64,000 nt of DNA from Calditrichota bacterium (lineage in GTDB: Bacteria; Calditrichota; Calditrichia; Calditrichales; J004), in assembly GCA_013112635.1 (NCBI GenBank), contig JABFGF010000002.1:868001-932000 (forward strand). Reading direction: 5' to 3'. The notes under the pieces were generated by a model. That model saw nothing but the letters and a program-made list of their open reading frames with translations. It did not search any database and was not told the DNA's origin. Below, one piece after another: positions 16,726 through 25,369 of this stretch; position 1 is the stretch's first letter, and each line of letters starts with the position of its first letter. The position numbers and the translations under genes were made by a program.

Positions 16726-17376
16726 TTACAAAACCTTTGTTTTTAAAGATCCAATTTTTTCTATTTGACATTGAAGTATGTCACCACTTTGTAAAGGGCC
16801 AACACCAGCCGGAGTACCGGTTAAAACTATATCACCCTGTTTTAAGGAGAATATCGAAGAGATATAACTTATCAATTCTGCAACTTTAAAGATCATTTGA
16901 TTCGTATTACCCCTTTGCATTTGTGTGCCATTTTTTATCAGCGAAATTTCCAGGTTTTGTGCATCACTAACTTCCAGTGCAACAAACTTTGAGATTGGGC
17001 AGGAATTATCAAAACCTTTTGCCACAGCCCAGGGCAGACCTTTCTTTTTTGCTTCAGATTGAATATCGCGTAAAGTCAAATCTAAGGCGATACCATAGCC
17101 GGCAATAAAACGCATTGCTTCATTTTCAGAAATATTGCTACAGTCCTCACTTATACTGAGGGCCAGTTCAATTTCATGGTGAACCTCACCCATATTCTGA
17201 GGAATTGAAAGCGGGGCTTCAAGGTTACATAAAGCACTATTTGGTTTTAAGAAAAGCACTGGCTGTTTAGTTTTTTCCGAATGCATTTCCTTGATATGTT
17301 CAGAATAGTTGCGGCCAACAGCCACAATTTTACTTGGATTAAACTCACGCCCATCATCAAAGAGTATTTTATTCAT
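16726..17376 (-). CDS. Fumarylacetoacetate hydrolase (FAH) family protein
   Basis: This is an FAH-fold enzyme of about 216 residues, the size of bacterial acylpyruvate hydrolases, oxaloacetate decarboxylase/tautomerases and HpcE-like isomerases. The metal-binding acidic set is visible in VHHEIELALSI (HxExE) together with an Asp in GIALDLTLRDIQ. The typical VGRNYSEHIKEM and GDIVLTGTPAGVGPLQSGD passages are present. I start at ATG 17376, which overlaps the homoserine dehydrogenase stop in the string ATGAATAA. An upstream in-frame start at 17406 would sit deep in that gene. The overlap suggests translational coupling. The exact substrate is not readable. Confidence 0.88.
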   Translation of the reverse strand: MNKILFDDGREFNPSKIVAVGRNYSEHIKEMHSEKTKQPVLFLKPNSALCNLEAPLSIPQNMGEVHHEIELALSISEDCSNISENEAMRFIAGYGIALDLTLRDIQSEAKKKGLPWAVAKGFDNSCPISKFVALEVSDAQNLEISLIKNGTQMQRGNTNQMIFKVAELISYISSIFSLKQGDIVLTGTPAGVGPLQSGDILQCQIEKIGSLKTKVL

Positions 17377-18676
17377 CTTCCAAAATCCTGAAAAACTTAA
17401 TATCACCTTGTACCAGTTGTAGTTTCTTTATTTCTTCAATAGCTGCCTTTATCTCACTCTCTTCAGTATTGCCAAGAAAAATATGTACATAGCCTACAAT
17501 CTTACCATTATATTTACCTGTTTCAGCATGGGCCGATGTTATATTTATTTTATGTGTCCCGATTATTGTGGTCACTTCTCCCATAACACCGGGTCTGTCC
17601 ACACATGGAAAACGCAGATAATACGAAGTCCTGATTTCATTGATATCCAACACACGCTTATTATTCCAGTTAAACTGAAACCTCTGTCTGCGCGGATTGT
17701 TATAAATGCGATTTCCAACTTCCACCAAATCTCGCAAGATTAAGCTGCTGGTTGGGCTGGTACCAACACCAAGCCCGTAAACCATATATTCACCAAGTAA
17801 GTCTGTTTTAATGTAGTATGCATTATACTCGCCTTTTACCGAAATCATAGCATGGTCTTTTCGAACTAAGGCTGGATGAACCCTTGCTTCAAAGCAATCG
17901 CTATGATCGCGCATTATGGCAAGAAGTTTTATTTCGTAGCCAAACTGATCGGCCCACCTTATATCCTGAAGTGAAATACTGGAAATCCCTTCAGCGTAAA
18001 TGTGCAAATAGCTAATATCGATTCCAAATGCTGTTGCCGCAAGGATTGCTACTTTCATAGCAGCATCCGATCCCTCATAATCAACAATGGAAATTGATTC
18101 AGCCATTTTTGGAATATCGGGATCACGGAGCACACTTTGAAGGGAAACTTGATTGTCTGTCATTTTGTTTAGAAGAAAATTTGAAACACCGCTAACAATT
18201 CCATGCAGTTCGGTTATTTTGTTGGCAATTAAATCACGCTGCAGAATATCTGAAACAGGAATTCCTCCGCCAAGAGATGGCTCGGTTAAAAAGTGTATCT
18301 CGTTCTCATTTGCCAAATCGGATAACTGATGCATTTTGGTTGCCAATAAAACCCGGTTGGCAGAAATGATATTGATTTTTCTTGAAATAATTTTTTTGAT
18401 TATTGAGAACGTTGGCTCGATGTCTCCGATTGCATCGATAGCAACTTTTAAAGTGCGGTCTTTAAGAATGACATTTATATCGGTCGTAAATACTTTTTTG
18501 TCAATTTCTTTAGGGCGTTTAAAATGTTCATTTTTTACCAGGATTCTTTTTAGTATCAGCTCAAATCCTGTTTGCTCTCTTATCTTTTCCTTTTTTTTCA
18601 TCCATGCTTTATAAAATCCCTGACCCAGTTTTCCAAATCCGAGAAGTGCAAAAGTTATTTTTTTACGCTCTGACAT
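17369..18676 (-). CDS. Homoserine dehydrogenase family protein with C-terminal ACT domain
   Basis: Homoserine dehydrogenase reduces aspartate semialdehyde to homoserine on the way to threonine and methionine. The 435 residues show an N-terminal NAD(P)-binding motif (LLGFGKLGQGF), the substrate region LTEPSLGGGIP, GVSNFLLNKM in place of the usual GTTNYILTKM, and EGSDAAMKVAILA with the conserved Asp204 and Lys208. An ACT domain spans about 350-430. The residue usually Lys in the ANK motif is Arg108 (SANRVLLA), and several motif positions differ from classical enzymes. It may be a divergent dehydrogenase or a paralogue. It follows exbD by two bases. Confidence 0.8.
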   Translation of the reverse strand: MSERKKITFALLGFGKLGQGFYKAWMKKKEKIREQTGFELILKRILVKNEHFKRPKEIDKKVFTTDINVILKDRTLKVAIDAIGDIEPTFSIIKKIISRKINIISANRVLLATKMHQLSDLANENEIHFLTEPSLGGGIPVSDILQRDLIANKITELHGIVSGVSNFLLNKMTDNQVSLQSVLRDPDIPKMAESISIVDYEGSDAAMKVAILAATAFGIDISYLHIYAEGISSISLQDIRWADQFGYEIKLLAIMRDHSDCFEARVHPALVRKDHAMISVKGEYNAYYIKTDLLGEYMVYGLGVGTSPTSSLILRDLVEVGNRIYNNPRRQRFQFNWNNKRVLDINEIRTSYYLRFPCVDRPGVMGEVTTIIGTHKINITSAHAETGKYNGKIVGYVHIFLGNTEESEIKAAIEEIKKLQLVQGDIKFFRILEDE

Positions 18677-18678
18677 AA

Positions 18679-19080
18679 TTATTCCGGAATATTAGTGGAA
18701 ATGACAAGTTTATATAATTTATTCTTTCGCAGCATATCCATAATTTTAATTATTTCTCCGTGGTCAACTTCTTTGTCGGCCTTTAAAACAATGCTGCCCT
18801 CTTCTGTTAATTTACCAAGATTATTGATCTCGGAGATCATTGTGTTTTCACTAATTAGCTGATCATTTAGAAAGAGGTTGTTGTCTTTATCAATATATAA
18901 AATAATTTTCTGAGTTGTAAATGATTCCGAACTTTCAGCTTCCGGAAGTTTAAGCTCAATACCGGGTTGCTCTAAAAATGTAGATGAGACGGCAAAAAAG
19001 ATTATTAAAATAAACAAAACATCAATCAATGATGTCAGGTTTAAAGTTAACTTTTTCGATTTTTTTGTAGTTAACTTCAT
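18679..19080 (-). CDS. exbD: ExbD/TolR biopolymer transport protein
   Basis: This is the small subunit of a proton-driven inner-membrane motor, 133 residues. It has a short cytoplasmic N-terminus, one transmembrane helix (LTSLIDVLFILIIFFAVSST) that carries the essential Asp in the SLIDVLF motif, and a periplasmic domain. With the ExbB homologue two bases away and a TonB-like gene just before, it forms a complete energy-transduction unit for outer-membrane transport. Confidence 0.93.
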   Translation of the reverse strand: MKLTTKKSKKLTLNLTSLIDVLFILIIFFAVSSTFLEQPGIELKLPEAESSESFTTQKIILYIDKDNNLFLNDQLISENTMISEINNLGKLTEEGSIVLKADKEVDHGEIIKIMDMLRKNKLYKLVISTNIPE

Positions 19081-19082
19081 AA

Positions 19083-19697
19083 TTAATCCATTGACTTCAA
19101 TGAATGAATTTTTTGAACAAGAGTATTAGCATGTTTTTCAATATCAAGAATCAGGCTTTCAGATTTGCTGGTAAAATAATTATAGGCCATCAAAACCGGG
19201 ATACCAATAAATAAACCGGCTACTGTTGTTAATAAAGCTTCAGAAATACCACCGGAAAGAGCTGCCGTTTGTCCGACCCCCTGTTCTTTAATTACAGCAA
19301 AAACACGAATCATGCCAAGGACAGTTCCAAGTAAACCCATAAGCGGCGCAATTGCAGCAATAGTTTCTAAAAGCCCTAATCCGTTTTCCAGGCTCCTGAT
19401 ATCCTGCCGGCCCTGGTCTTCCAAAAGTTCACGAATCTCAGCTTTGGGTGATTCGTTATTTTCCAGGGCAATATTTATAAGATTGGGCAATGGACCGTTG
19501 TATTTTGTACAGACATTTTTTGCAAACTCAATATCTTTTTCAGTTTTAAAATTGTCTACAACAGAAATAATTTCCGGGATGATTATTTTTCTTTTGCGTA
19601 AAGCTATGGCGCGTTCAATAATAAAAATCAGCGCAATAACAGAGGCCAATAATAGCGGGTACATCATAATACCGCCGCGTTCAAAAAGTTCGAGCAT
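19083..19697 (-). CDS. exbB: ExbB/TolQ/MotA proton-channel protein
   Basis: This 204-residue motor subunit has three membrane segments: an N-terminal one (about 12-28) and a pair in the conserved second half (LGLLETIAAIAPLMGLLGTVLGMIRVF and ALLTTVAGLFIGIPVLMAYNYF). The family signature around APLMGLLGTV is intact. The ATG is preceded by AGGAGATAATCC. It lies between the TonB-like gene and exbD. This tonB-exbB-exbD order differs from the common exbB-exbD-tonB order. Confidence 0.94.
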   Translation of the reverse strand: MLELFERGGIMMYPLLLASVIALIFIIERAIALRKRKIIIPEIISVVDNFKTEKDIEFAKNVCTKYNGPLPNLINIALENNESPKAEIRELLEDQGRQDIRSLENGLGLLETIAAIAPLMGLLGTVLGMIRVFAVIKEQGVGQTAALSGGISEALLTTVAGLFIGIPVLMAYNYFTSKSESLILDIEKHANTLVQKIHSLKSMD

Positions 19698-19700
19698 GGA

Positions 19701-20612
19701 TTATCTCCTATTTTTATAAAGCTTTTTTAAATCTGGGTAAACTAAGGTTGCAGTTATTACTAAAGTTTCATCCGGGAAATCTTTTGGCAAAGGCAAAAAA
19801 GGAAAGATAGCTTTTACGGATGCAAGGCTGGCTACTTCCAATGATTCATGACCTTTATGCCCAATAACTTTTGCCTCGATTAGCTTACCATCTTTTGAAA
19901 TTTCGAAAATAATTTTTGTTGTGCCGTGTATTATTCCAAGACGGCTGTATGCCGGCGGTGCAAACCAAACGCTTAAATGCTTTTCTTTCAGCTTTCGCAC
20001 ATAAGGAGCCCATTCCCAGGCATAGGTGCTTAAGGACAAAGCCCCAACTTCTTCCACTGAAAATTCTTTTTGCCTTAAACGCTGATTGAGCCCGTTGCTT
20101 GCACTCTGGCTTTGCTGCTGAACACCTTCTTTATCAAAAGGATTTGCTTCACCGTCGTTGGAGTTTTCAAAGTCAACTTGTTTCCCTGTTAGGGCCTGGC
20201 TGTTAAATTTTTTGTAACCATATGGAAGTTTTGGTTGGGCTTTATTTCTTGGATTTGATAGTTCCTGGTGATCAACATTGCCTTCACTAAAAGGTGTATT
20301 TTTGTTTATTTGATTTGTTCTTTCAGGATTGCGGGCGCGTGAGTCTTTTTCTGAAAGCAGGTTGGCGTTTTCAGGGACTTCACCACTTTCATTTTGGTTG
20401 TCAACAATATAAAACTCTTTATTTGGACTTTGCTGTTTGGGCTCTGGTTTGTTCTCTGGAAAAATAACCGTAACTTCCTGCGGGATTTCTTTTTCCAGCT
20501 CCTCAACTTTAACGGCAAGCCATTGAAATAAATCAATTAAATAAAGAAAACCAATATGGAAAACTAACGAGAGGATTAGTGCAATTAATATGTTTCTGTT
20601 TCTTTTGTTCAT
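19701..20612 (-). CDS. tonB: TonB-like energy transducer
   Basis: This 303-residue protein has a short cytoplasmic end, one N-terminal membrane anchor (about 9-30, with a His in SLVFHIGFLYLI as in TonB), a long low-complexity periplasmic spacer and a C-terminal TonB domain (about 205-295). The C-terminal domain shows the family pattern of a strand with GTTKIIFEISKDGKLIEAKVIGHKGHESLEVASLASVKAIFPFLPLP. The spacer is richer in Asn, Gln and Lys than in the usual Pro-Lys repeats. It heads the operon with exbB and exbD. No TonB-dependent receptor is in the window. Confidence 0.88.
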   Translation of the reverse strand: MNKRNRNILIALILSLVFHIGFLYLIDLFQWLAVKVEELEKEIPQEVTVIFPENKPEPKQQSPNKEFYIVDNQNESGEVPENANLLSEKDSRARNPERTNQINKNTPFSEGNVDHQELSNPRNKAQPKLPYGYKKFNSQALTGKQVDFENSNDGEANPFDKEGVQQQSQSASNGLNQRLRQKEFSVEEVGALSLSTYAWEWAPYVRKLKEKHLSVWFAPPAYSRLGIIHGTTKIIFEISKDGKLIEAKVIGHKGHESLEVASLASVKAIFPFLPLPKDFPDETLVITATLVYPDLKKLYKNRR

Positions 20613-20854
20613 TGATACTACTTAATCGGTATATGACCAAACCTTCCGGATTAAAAAAAAGGAAAGTTACAATGAAAGGATGCTTGTAAAAGCTAAAGAT
20701 AATCCTGCCTAAACATTTAATCAATTTGACAATCATTAAAAACATTTCTTTCACTGTCTTTAACCAAAAATCATTTTTAAGTATATTGAAATCAAATCAT
20801 TCAAAATTCTTTAAGATTAAATAGTTTTTACCTTTAAAATATACACCAATAAGT

Positions 20855-21943
20855 ATGAATACACCCTATTTTGAAAACCTTATAATTCAGGATAAGATAA
20901 AAAGTTTCTTTAATAATGTAATCCGGAATGATCACCTTGCACACGCTTATCTTTTTTATGGTAATGGCGGTACAGGAAAAGTTGCCTTTGCACTGGAACT
21001 GGCCAAAACACTGAACTGCATTGGCCCGCAAAACAAGCCATGTGGAGAATGCCCGGCATGTATAAAAATAAGCAACTCTGGACACCCGGATGTTAAACTG
21101 ATTTTTCCCATTTCAAAATCTGTAAAAGAGGAAAAGCGCAGTGGTTTGATAAAGCAAAAAACACAACATCCTTATAAAAAGCTCGCTATACCCGGACATT
21201 TGAATATTCCCATTGAGACAATCAGAGAGCTAAAAAAAGAAGCAATGTATGCACCCTTTGAAGCAAAGAAGCGTGTTTTCATTATTTCAGGTATTGAATA
21301 CTTTTCCAGGGAAGCGGCAAACTCATTTTTAAAATTATTGGAAGAGCCACCGGACAATTTAATGATTATCCTGATTGCCAATGATATTAATTCAGTATTG
21401 GACACAATCCGTTCCCGCTGTCAGCCGGTTCTTTTTCCAATGTTCAGCGAAGAACAGGTTATGAAAATAGTAGCAAAATATTTTGACCCTAATGATGATT
21501 TACGAGCGATAATACGCATAAATCAAAATAATATTGGGGATATTCTTGATAATATTGAAAACAGCGATGAAGATATCCGGCCGATTATTTTAAATTATAT
21601 GCGTTCAGTGGCTTCTAACAAATGGGTGGAAATTAATAAAATTAATGAAGCAATTGTACAAACCCGCGACAAAAATAAAGCACTGGAATTTATTAATATG
21701 ATGCTTTTATGGATTAGCGATGCTTTTCGTTTCAATACGGTTGGCTCCGGTAAGGATTTGTTAAATATAGATATGGAAGATGTAATTGTTAAGTTTGCCG
21801 GACATTATAACAAGATAGATTATAACCAGGTTATTATTGTTTTAGAGCAAGCTTATCAGGATATAAAAACAAATCTCAATGTGTCGTTAACAATGACCAA
21901 CTTGGCCATAAACATGCAAAAATTGCTACGGGCCAATAAATAA
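20855..21943 (+). CDS. holB: DNA polymerase III subunit delta-prime (HolB)
   Basis: This AAA+ clamp-loader subunit has 362 residues. The N-terminal part has the typical LAHAYLFYGNGGTGK passage with a P-loop-like GNGGTGK, and a zinc-binding cluster NCIGPQNKPCGECPAC with four cysteines. The sensor region ANSFLKLLEEPPDNLMIILIA and the arginine-finger SRC motif (DTIRSRCQPVLF) are present. The C-terminal third is helical. Delta-prime often has an impaired P-loop; here it looks intact, so a second DnaX-like function cannot be excluded, but the length and lack of a tau tail favour HolB. It is divergent from the tonB operon. Confidence 0.9.
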   Translation: MNTPYFENLIIQDKIKSFFNNVIRNDHLAHAYLFYGNGGTGKVAFALELAKTLNCIGPQNKPCGECPACIKISNSGHPDVKLIFPISKSVKEEKRSGLIKQKTQHPYKKLAIPGHLNIPIETIRELKKEAMYAPFEAKKRVFIISGIEYFSREAANSFLKLLEEPPDNLMIILIANDINSVLDTIRSRCQPVLFPMFSEEQVMKIVAKYFDPNDDLRAIIRINQNNIGDILDNIENSDEDIRPIILNYMRSVASNKWVEINKINEAIVQTRDKNKALEFINMMLLWISDAFRFNTVGSGKDLLNIDMEDVIVKFAGHYNKIDYNQVIIVLEQAYQDIKTNLNVSLTMTNLAINMQKLLRANK

Positions 21944-21998
21944 TCATGGACCAATCCAGAATAACGTTTTACAAAATCTGCATTGATGGAACCGATTG

Positions 21999-23207
21999 AT
22001 GAATGAATCTAAAATATATGATATCGCCATAATTGGGGCAGGAATTATAGGGCTTGCAACAGCATTAAAACTTTCCCAAAGGGCAAATCAAAAAATTATA
22101 GTAATAGATACAGAAAAAGAGGTTGCCGCACATCAAACAGGGAACAACAGTGGTGTAATCCATTCCGGCCTTTATTATACGCCCGGCTCGTTAAAAGCAC
22201 AAAATTGTGTTAATGGCCGTAATGCCATGTATGTTTTTTGTGAAACCAACCAGATAAAACACGAACGTTGCGGTAAAATAGTTGTCGCTACAAATAAAAA
22301 AGAACTGGCCGCTTTAAAACGTTTATATCAAAGAGGTGTTGAAAATAAACTAAAAGGTGTTAAACGTTTATCTGCCAAAGAGCTTCGGGAATATGAACCA
22401 AATGTGAGTGGAATTGCCGGGTTGCTAGTGCCGGAAACAGGTATTGTAGATTACAAAGATGTATGCAAAGCTTACATGTACCACATAAAAAATTCCGGAA
22501 ATGAAATAAGCCTGGATACAAAGTTTTTAAAGCTGCACAAAAAAGAAACCCTTATCCTGGAAACTACCAAAGGTTCAATCCATACAAAAAACATAATTAA
22601 TTGCGCCGGATTGTATTCTGACCGTGTTGCAAAATTATGCGGAGTAAACCCTCATTTGAAAATCGTACCGTTTCGTGGTGAGTATTACGAGTTGGTTCCT
22701 GATAAACATCATCTTGTAAACAACCTTATTTATCCGGTTCCTGATCCAAGCTTTCCTTTTTTGGGAGTTCATTTTACGCGAATGATCCATGGTGGCGTTG
22801 AAGCTGGTCCCAATGCTGTTTTGGCATTTAAGCGTGAAGGATATATACGCAGCGATTTTGATTTTAAGGACTTTTTAGAAACTCTGACATATCCCGGATT
22901 TTTATTACTTGCAGCAAAATACTGGTATACCGGTTTTGGTGAGTTTTACAGATCTTATAGTAAAAAAGCATTTGTAAAAGCATTGCAGAAACTTATTCCG
23001 GATTTGCAGGAAGAAGACATTTCACCTGCAGGTGCAGGCGTTCGTGCGCAGGCACTTCGTGCAAATGGCAAATTGGTTGATGATTTTCATATCGAGCAGG
23101 CAAAAAATATGGTTCACGTTTTAAATGCTCCATCACCAGCAGCAACAGCCTCATTAAGCATTGGTGAAACTATTGCAAAAATGGCAGCGAAAAATTTTGA
23201 TTTATAA
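21999..23207 (+). CDS. lhgO: L-2-hydroxyglutarate oxidase/dehydrogenase LhgO
   Basis: This FAD-dependent enzyme of the DAO superfamily oxidises L-2-hydroxyglutarate to 2-oxoglutarate and passes electrons to the quinone pool. The 402 residues begin with the dinucleotide-binding motif IAIIGAGIIGLATALKL. The signature HQTGNNSGVIHSGLYYTPGSLKA (positions about 45-67) is diagnostic of LhgO. The C-terminal ISPAGAGVRAQAL also fits. I start at ATG 21999; a TTG directly before it is in frame but less likely. It follows holB closely. The window also encodes saccharopine-pathway lysine degradation, which feeds the same 2-oxoglutarate pool; that connection is only metabolic. Confidence 0.94.
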   Translation: MNESKIYDIAIIGAGIIGLATALKLSQRANQKIIVIDTEKEVAAHQTGNNSGVIHSGLYYTPGSLKAQNCVNGRNAMYVFCETNQIKHERCGKIVVATNKKELAALKRLYQRGVENKLKGVKRLSAKELREYEPNVSGIAGLLVPETGIVDYKDVCKAYMYHIKNSGNEISLDTKFLKLHKKETLILETTKGSIHTKNIINCAGLYSDRVAKLCGVNPHLKIVPFRGEYYELVPDKHHLVNNLIYPVPDPSFPFLGVHFTRMIHGGVEAGPNAVLAFKREGYIRSDFDFKDFLETLTYPGFLLLAAKYWYTGFGEFYRSYSKKAFVKALQKLIPDLQEEDISPAGAGVRAQALRANGKLVDDFHIEQAKNMVHVLNAPSPAATASLSIGETIAKMAAKNFDL

Positions 23208-23239
23208 ATATTATTGTATTCCAGGATCCAATCGAGTTA

Positions 23240-24379
23240 TTACAGGTATTCCCAATCATCTTTTAGATTTTGTAGTGGGATAACGGAAATGTTCTTTGCA
23301 ATCTTGTATTCAGTGCTTCCAGGATAAATAATCCATAAATGTGCCAGGTTCAAATCGACTATTGCGTTTTTCATTGAAGGAGTTAAACGAGGAGCATCAG
23401 AGTACTTAAATTCTATCGCCCAGTTTTTACCAGCATCCTGCCAAAAGAGATCAACTTCTGTACCTGCGTGAGTACGCCAGAAATAATATTCTTGTGCATC
23501 TTTTCCAATACAATTACATGCTTGTTCTATGGCAAAACCCTCCCATGAGGCACCAATTTTATTATGTTCGTATATTTGGTCGATAGTCTCTATTGATATT
23601 AAAGAATGGAAAAGTCCTGAATCACGAAAATAAATCTTTGGTCTTTTAACAATCCGTTTGCTTAAATTGGAAAACCATGGTTGCAGTACCCTAATCATAA
23701 ATGTGCCTTCAAGGATATCAATATATTTTCTAATGCTCATGTCAGAGATTCCAAAGGCCCGGCCTAATTCGGCATAATTCAAAACTTGGCCATGATAATG
23801 ACTTAACATTGTCCAAAACCTTCGCAAGGTATTTGCCGGAACTTGAATCCCTAATTGTGGGATATCCTGTTCAAGGAAGGTGGTTATATAATTTTTACGC
23901 CAGCGGGATGATGCCTTTTCACTGTTTTGAATAAAAGAGTCCGGGAAACCGCCCCTAAGCCATAATGATGAAAATTGATTGGGATTAATATCGCGAACCC
24001 GAAAGCCACCTAATTGAAAGTATGCGATTCTCCCGGCAAGTGTTTCACTGCTTTGCCGTATCAAATCACGTGAAGCACTACCCAAGATTAGATATTTTTG
24101 ATTTTTATTTGAATCAACTAAATAACGTATTAATTGAAAAAGCTTTGGGCTGCGTTGGATTTCATCGATTGCGATGAGTCCTTCTAAGTTTTCTAAAGCT
24201 AATTGAGGTTGGTCAAGTTTTGCCGAGTCCCGTGGGTTTTCCAAATCAAAATAATGTTGAAATGGAAGCTGCTTTGCAAGCGTGGTTTTACCGGTTTGTC
24301 TTGCACCTAAAATACATGTAACTGGGAATTGTTCTACTAATTCGAAAAGGGAATTTAGCTCTAAGTTTCTTTTAATCAT
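23240..24379 (-). CDS. AAA+ ATPase with DUF4143 domain
   Basis: This roughly 380-residue protein is of a type common in archaea and anaerobic bacteria. The N-terminal ATPase has Walker A LGARQTGKTTLAKQL and Walker B LIAIDEIQ. The C-terminal DUF4143 part includes the YAELGRAFGISDMSIRKYIDILEGTFMIRVLQPW helix-turn-helix passage. A nuclease-like ending follows (GTEVDLFWQ...WAIEFKYSD), with spaced Glu/Asp and Lys as in PD-(D/E)XK folds. I prefer ATG 24379; a GTG at 24400 would add seven residues. The biological role of this family is poorly known. It sits alone between lhgO and the Sua5 gene, as often seen for this mobile-looking family. Confidence 0.88.
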   Translation of the reverse strand: MIKRNLELNSLFELVEQFPVTCILGARQTGKTTLAKQLPFQHYFDLENPRDSAKLDQPQLALENLEGLIAIDEIQRSPKLFQLIRYLVDSNKNQKYLILGSASRDLIRQSSETLAGRIAYFQLGGFRVRDINPNQFSSLWLRGGFPDSFIQNSEKASSRWRKNYITTFLEQDIPQLGIQVPANTLRRFWTMLSHYHGQVLNYAELGRAFGISDMSIRKYIDILEGTFMIRVLQPWFSNLSKRIVKRPKIYFRDSGLFHSLISIETIDQIYEHNKIGASWEGFAIEQACNCIGKDAQEYYFWRTHAGTEVDLFWQDAGKNWAIEFKYSDAPRLTPSMKNAIVDLNLAHLWIIYPGSTEYKIAKNISVIPLQNLKDDWEYL

Positions 24380-24461
24380 GGTAGAACATACAAAAAACAC
24401 CTTGAAATGTCAAACAGGCCATATGATATTTCAAGGTACTCTAACGCTATAAAAACCGGCT

Positions 24462-25085
24462 TTAGTAATTTAAAGACTCAATATCTCCTGCGCCTTCCCG
24501 GATAATTTCCGGTCCATCATCTGTAAAGCTTACAATGGTAGAAGGGTTATTAAACATAACTCCCGCATCCAAAATTAAGTCAATTTCATTTCCATATTTC
24601 TCAGCAATTTCAATTGGATCAGTATGATATCCTTCATCATCTCCCTGCGGTACACTGGTGCTTAATATTGGATGGCCCAATTCTTCAACAATTTTTAATG
24701 CAAAGGTAGCATCGGGTATACGAATGCCGACCGTTTTACGCTTATGTAGTAAAAGTTTTGGAACCTCTTTGGTTGCATTTAAGACAAAAGTATATTGCCC
24801 CGGTGTTACGCGGCGCATTATTTTATAAGCATAATCAGGAACATTTGCATAGGTAGAGATGTCTTTTAAATCTGGTAAAATAAAACTTAAAGGCTTGGTG
24901 GTGGTTTGTTTTTTAATGCGCAATATTTTTTCCATAGCCTTTTTGTTATACAAATCAGCCCCTAATCCGTAAATCGTATCCGTTGGATATACTATTACGC
25001 CACCCTTTTTTAAAACATCAACAACCCTGTTAATTGTTCTTTGATGCGGTGTTTCCACATAAACAGTTATAATTTCTGCAGCCAT
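24462..25085 (-). CDS. Sua5/YciO/YrdC family protein (threonylcarbamoyl-AMP synthase type)
   Basis: Members of this family make threonylcarbamoyl-AMP from Thr, bicarbonate and ATP, the first step of the t6A modification of ANN-decoding tRNAs. The 207 residues cover the YrdC fold, with the motif GGVIVYPTDTIYGLGADL near the start, RIKKQTTTKPLSF, and STSVPQGDDEGYHTDP. The protein is closer in size and motifs to YciO-type proteins, whose function is less certain. The start is set at ATG 25085, which has AGGA at a good distance; an in-frame TTG six bases upstream is discounted. It is divergent from the OmpA gene. Confidence 0.88.
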   Translation of the reverse strand: MAAEIITVYVETPHQRTINRVVDVLKKGGVIVYPTDTIYGLGADLYNKKAMEKILRIKKQTTTKPLSFILPDLKDISTYANVPDYAYKIMRRVTPGQYTFVLNATKEVPKLLLHKRKTVGIRIPDATFALKIVEELGHPILSTSVPQGDDEGYHTDPIEIAEKYGNEIDLILDAGVMFNNPSTIVSFTDDGPEIIREGAGDIESLNY

Positions 25086-25191
25086 AAACAAATCCTAAAC
25101 TTAATCTTAAAACAAGTCACTAATTTATCAGGAAAACAGTTTATTTAAAAGACAATATCAATCTTTTTCTAAATCTGATTCAATAGCTGCT

Positions 25192-25211
25192 TGTTGTAAA
25201 TTTGCAACAAA
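25192..25211. promoter_or_regulatory. Near-perfect 20-bp palindrome in a divergent promoter region
   Basis: TTGTTGTAAATTTGCAACAA differs from its own reverse complement at only two positions. It lies 107 bp upstream of the Sua5-family start and 158 bp upstream of the OmpA-family start, in the 284-bp divergent gap. It looks like a regulator-binding site, but no regulator gene is adjacent. Confidence 0.4.
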
Positions 25212-25369
25212 TCAAGAATTTATTTTGTCGTATTTCGCAGACAAGAAGTTTTTATTTGCAAAAACGAACCCACCCTTAGCTTTTGTTTTTACGTGACTTA
25301 TGCCTCAAAAAAAAATGATGGCATGTTTATTGGTTTTATTGTTTCAAAAAACCATCAGGAGGAAGGGAT

